A DNA stretch of 64,000 nucleotides from Heliocidaris tuberculata (Eukaryota > Echinodermata > Echinoidea > Camarodonta > Echinometridae). Below the pieces are notes generated by a model. The model was not told the DNA's origin, searched no databases, and worked only from the letters and a program-made list of their open reading frames with translations. The stretch lies in assembly GCA_025618425.1 (NCBI GenBank), contig CM046842.1, forward strand, positions 21,784,340-21,848,339, in the 5' to 3' direction. Positions within the stretch are counted from its first letter, which is position 1, and the number at the start of each line of letters is the position of its first letter. The position numbers were made by a program, and so were the translations under genes. Of this stretch, positions 61,163-64,000 are shown piece after piece.

Positions 61163-61374
61163 AATTTATGACTTTCAAGATGCTGGCCAATCCTACAATG
61201 ACATCGAAGGCATCATGGATGCAATGGGTGGGGAGGAGTTTAAGAGCTGGTTATATAAGCCAGTTAGCTCTGTCCTCAAAGATATGGGCTTCTCTGAGAG
61301 GTTTGTCCAGGAGATAACTGCCATAGCAACACGAGCAAACTATGGGCAAAACCCTGACATGATGGCATTTGCAG
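61163..61374 (+). CDS. PCYOX1-like: PCYOX1-like gene, exon 4
   Basis: The acceptor is TATTATTTTCAG, the donor GTAAGG, phase 2 to 1, 212 bp. The exon reads IYDFQDAGQSYNDIEGIMDA, then MGGEEFKSWLYKPVSSVLKD, MGFSERFVQEITAIATRANY and GQNPDMMAFAG. The GFSExFxxE and RxNYGQxxDxxAFxG motifs are characteristic of the prenylcysteine oxidase middle region. The remaining half, which includes the C-terminal part of the FAD domain, must lie beyond the window edge. No candidate next exon was found between 61375 and 64000. Confidence 0.9.
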
Positions 61375-62970
61375 GTAAGGCTGCAATTGTATATCTTCAT
61401 TTCTCTCAGCCTAGGTTAGCTCAGTACAGTTTAGTTCAGGTTTACTTCTCATACAATTTAGGTTCATCTTTCGTTAAATGAAAAATCAATATAGTCAACC
61501 CCTAAGTTCTATTTGAATTACTTCAAATATGTAACGAAATAGGGGTAAAATAGGGTTGACTGTACTGACTTTTCATTTAAATCAACATCCTACAGGGATG
61601 TCGCTAAAAGCCGGTAACCGGTAAAACTTGCCGCCTTTAGTTACACTCATTTCTTACCGGCTGTAATTCCTATATACTGATTAAAAAAATGTATTAATGC
61701 AAGCCCATTTATAGGCATTTTGCTTGAGCAAATACTAGCCCTCCCCAAAAAACATGGAGAGCTTATGATGATCGGAAATTCCCTCGATTTCGTTCATAAC
61801 TTCTGCCACACATGCACAGCCCATCGATCTATCTTGATAGTCGTCGACGAACGCGATTTCCGACGAAAATGAGTGTGTACGGTACGGGGCTACCGCTCTC
61901 ATGCACACTCAAAAAACTGAATGCTAGCCGTGACCAAACTCGCTATTGCCGATTTGAAAATTCGTGCGCGCATCACGGAAACCCATACACATACACACAC
62001 ACGTCCAATGAAGCGTAAATGTTTTATTTCCGGGATGCGCAAATCTTCAAATCGGCAATCGAGAGTTTTGTATTGGCTGACTTCAGTTTTCGAGGACTAT
62101 ATTTACTCCAGAGCGGCCGTGGCAGTATACAGTGCAGCGGCGCCGGTTATGCAATCGATCGCATGCGTATGCATCCGCCGGAGAGCTACAGCCGAGCTGG
62201 TAGTGGTGGTACGGTGTGTACATGCGACACTGTCACTGTCACTGGTCAATTTTTTTAAATTTTATTTTATATTCGGAGCAAGTCAATGCAGTGCATGTTG
62301 GATGGGTAAGATCAATGAATAAACCAGTTTTATGGTCTCTCTCGTGTCTGTTCCGAACTTCCGAGTCAATTTCCCCGAATAAAGATGGTCTCTTCGCTCT
62401 TGTCTTTCGTCCGGGGGCACTGCCGTGCCTATGTCTATGACAGTCGCACACGGCTTCGTACTAAAATGTACATGTACACATGACTGTCGCAGTTAGCTGA
62501 AATTCGAAAGGGAAAAATAATTTTAGACGATAATAAAAGACAAGAAAGACCATAGCTGTCTGACTAACATTTCTTTTATTATTTAGTGGTCAGTGTGTTC
62601 ATAAAATGAACGGAAGTACTGGTAGTACAAATTATCATTCAAGTAGAAGCCTGCCCAAAGTTATGCACACACATGGAGTGTGCAGCTGCAGTAGTGCCGG
62701 CCATCACAGTAACAATAAAATAATTCATCTTTCACACACGAGCCACCAGTAATTATTGACAGTATCAGTGGTCACTGCAACATTGTAAATACTGATTATG
62801 TTTAAAAAAAAAAAAATAAATAAATAATTTGTGATTATATTTTTAAAAAAAAAATAATAATTTGGGATTTAAATTTCCACATTGCCAGAATTTTTGCAGG
62901 GCTGGGCAAATTTGAATTTGGAGTTTTTTCACCTTGTGTCAAGAAGACTGCTTGAAACTAGCCAGACCAG

Positions 62971-63060
62971 GGCCCTCTTGCATAAAAAAAATATGATTAA
63001 ACGCATCTCAAAGAATTAAACTTTATTTTCACCAATGATCAGGATTGTGTATTTGCCTTT
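62971..63060. repeat. Half copy of the GGCCCTCTTGCATAAAA MITE
   Basis: GGCCCTCTTGCATAAAAA follows CAG (the complement of CTG). The other arm is lost. Compare 39017-39161. Confidence 0.65.
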
Positions 63061-63844
63061 TGTCTGTAAAATGGTTAAAATCCCCCCCCCCCCAAATGAC
63101 TTGGGCCTAATCTAATATTAGACATCATGATCTAAAAAGATAAATGTACCCCCAAAGAAAAAGGGGTATCCTTTCAATAAAAATTAAAAAGTAAGTAACC
63201 ATACAAATTGATGAAAATAATAATCTAGTCTTATTGTTGTAATCATTTGAAAGTGAATGACAAAACAGTGGAGGGTGGTGTGAGAGACAGAGTGGTGTAC
63301 TGTGAAAAGTGTGAATTTCATAATACATGTAACATGATTGAGATGCATATGGCAGTACATGTAGGTCCTCAAAACTATGACCATTTCATACAAAAATCAT
63401 CATGCAAGGATATAAGTAGACCCTAGCTCTTCATGTCAAACCATGAAAAATCAACATGATTAGATACAAGAGTTTTTTTTTTGGGGGGGGGGGGGGCACA
63501 ATATAAAAAAAAAAGCTCAGAGAAGGAGTCTAGAGTAATGTATTTTTCATTTCTGCTGTCTGCAGTTGTGATTGTTCATGAATATATATGTTTAATATAC
63601 ATACATGTATGGAAAGGTAGAAGAAAAGATTAATTCAAATTTTGTTCATAGGTATGCACCAGATTGCATGATTTCAAGTTTAAAAATGCAAAAGCTCCCT
63701 ACCGTCGGAGGGGGGATACCCCCCTCCCACACCCTCCCCCCCTCGGTCGCTTCGCTCTCTCGCGCTTGGTCGCTCCGCTCCCTCGCAATGATGGTACCTC
63801 CTATAAAATAGAAGTTACCTCCTTCAAGAAAAATTAGCAACACC

Positions 63845-64000
63845 CCTGATCCTAAATAGGCCGCTTTTGAGAATATGGAGCTTTGTTTCCCATAAAGCTA
63901 GCTTTATACACGTAAGCAGAAATCATCATATTAATGGTTCTAATCCTTTTGGGGGACATCATTTCAAGGTCATTGTTATGTTCCATAGTGTATGACTGTT
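63845..64000. repeat. Second copy of the foldback-element right arm, cut by the window edge
   Basis: CCTAAATAGGCCGCTTTTGA through GTCATTGTTATG matches 57318-57445 closely. Confidence 0.85.

Overview
The window is animal genomic DNA: AT-rich, intron-rich, and dense in nested repeats. The frequent TACATGTA, TAGGCCTA and AGATCTAGA words, the foldback elements and the sequence style suggest a marine deuterostome, most likely an echinoderm and probably a sea urchin. That assignment is inference, since no rRNA or mitochondrial marker is present. No complete single-exon host gene exists here. Genes were recovered by joining exons whose splice sites and reading phases agree.

Two good host genes are arranged head to head. 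(1) A minus-strand C2H2 zinc-finger gene runs from 33029 down to 22583. It has five coding exons, all joined at phase-1 introns, and a predicted product of 592 residues. The first four exons each carry one short acidic, psi-K-x-E-containing module (candidate SUMO sites). Exons 2 and 3 are a recent tandem duplication. The last exon carries about ten fingers. (2) A plus-strand prenylcysteine-oxidase-like (PCYOX1 family) gene starts at 36361. It has four exons in the window: signal peptide, FAD-binding segment, and two conserved middle segments. It continues beyond 64000, and its introns of 12.3 kb and 10.4 kb are packed with mobile DNA. Upstream of its exon 3 lies a series of about six decayed copies of that exon's own 5' end.

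At 8.3-16.2 kb there are two fragments of SAMD3-like genes (SAM domain plus an uncharacterised C-terminal domain). One has a premature TAA and the other an apparent frameshift, so both are probably pseudogenes. At 3.1-7.1 kb lies a decayed DDE-type transposase gene, itself split by a 2.4 kb inverted-repeat element with an AAT target duplication.

The remainder is a transposon graveyard with unusually legible structure. It includes: GGGTNATTCCA-ended elements with 4-bp target duplications whose interiors carry scattered copies of an element-specific GTCCGT-like motif; MITEs inserted at CTG/CAG with 3-bp duplications; GGCC-ended MITEs; TTAA/CCCT piggyBac-like elements; a CAGTG-ended element that houses a 1.4 kb pyrimidine satellite; and several very long palindromes (36.6-38.5, 51.7-52.3, 52.7-53.4, 56.6-58.2 kb). 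Stretches not listed (for example 16.4-17.2, 18.4-20.5, 22.1-22.5, 47.0-48.7 and 62.1-62.9 kb) were read. Apart from simple repeats, nothing supportable was seen in them.
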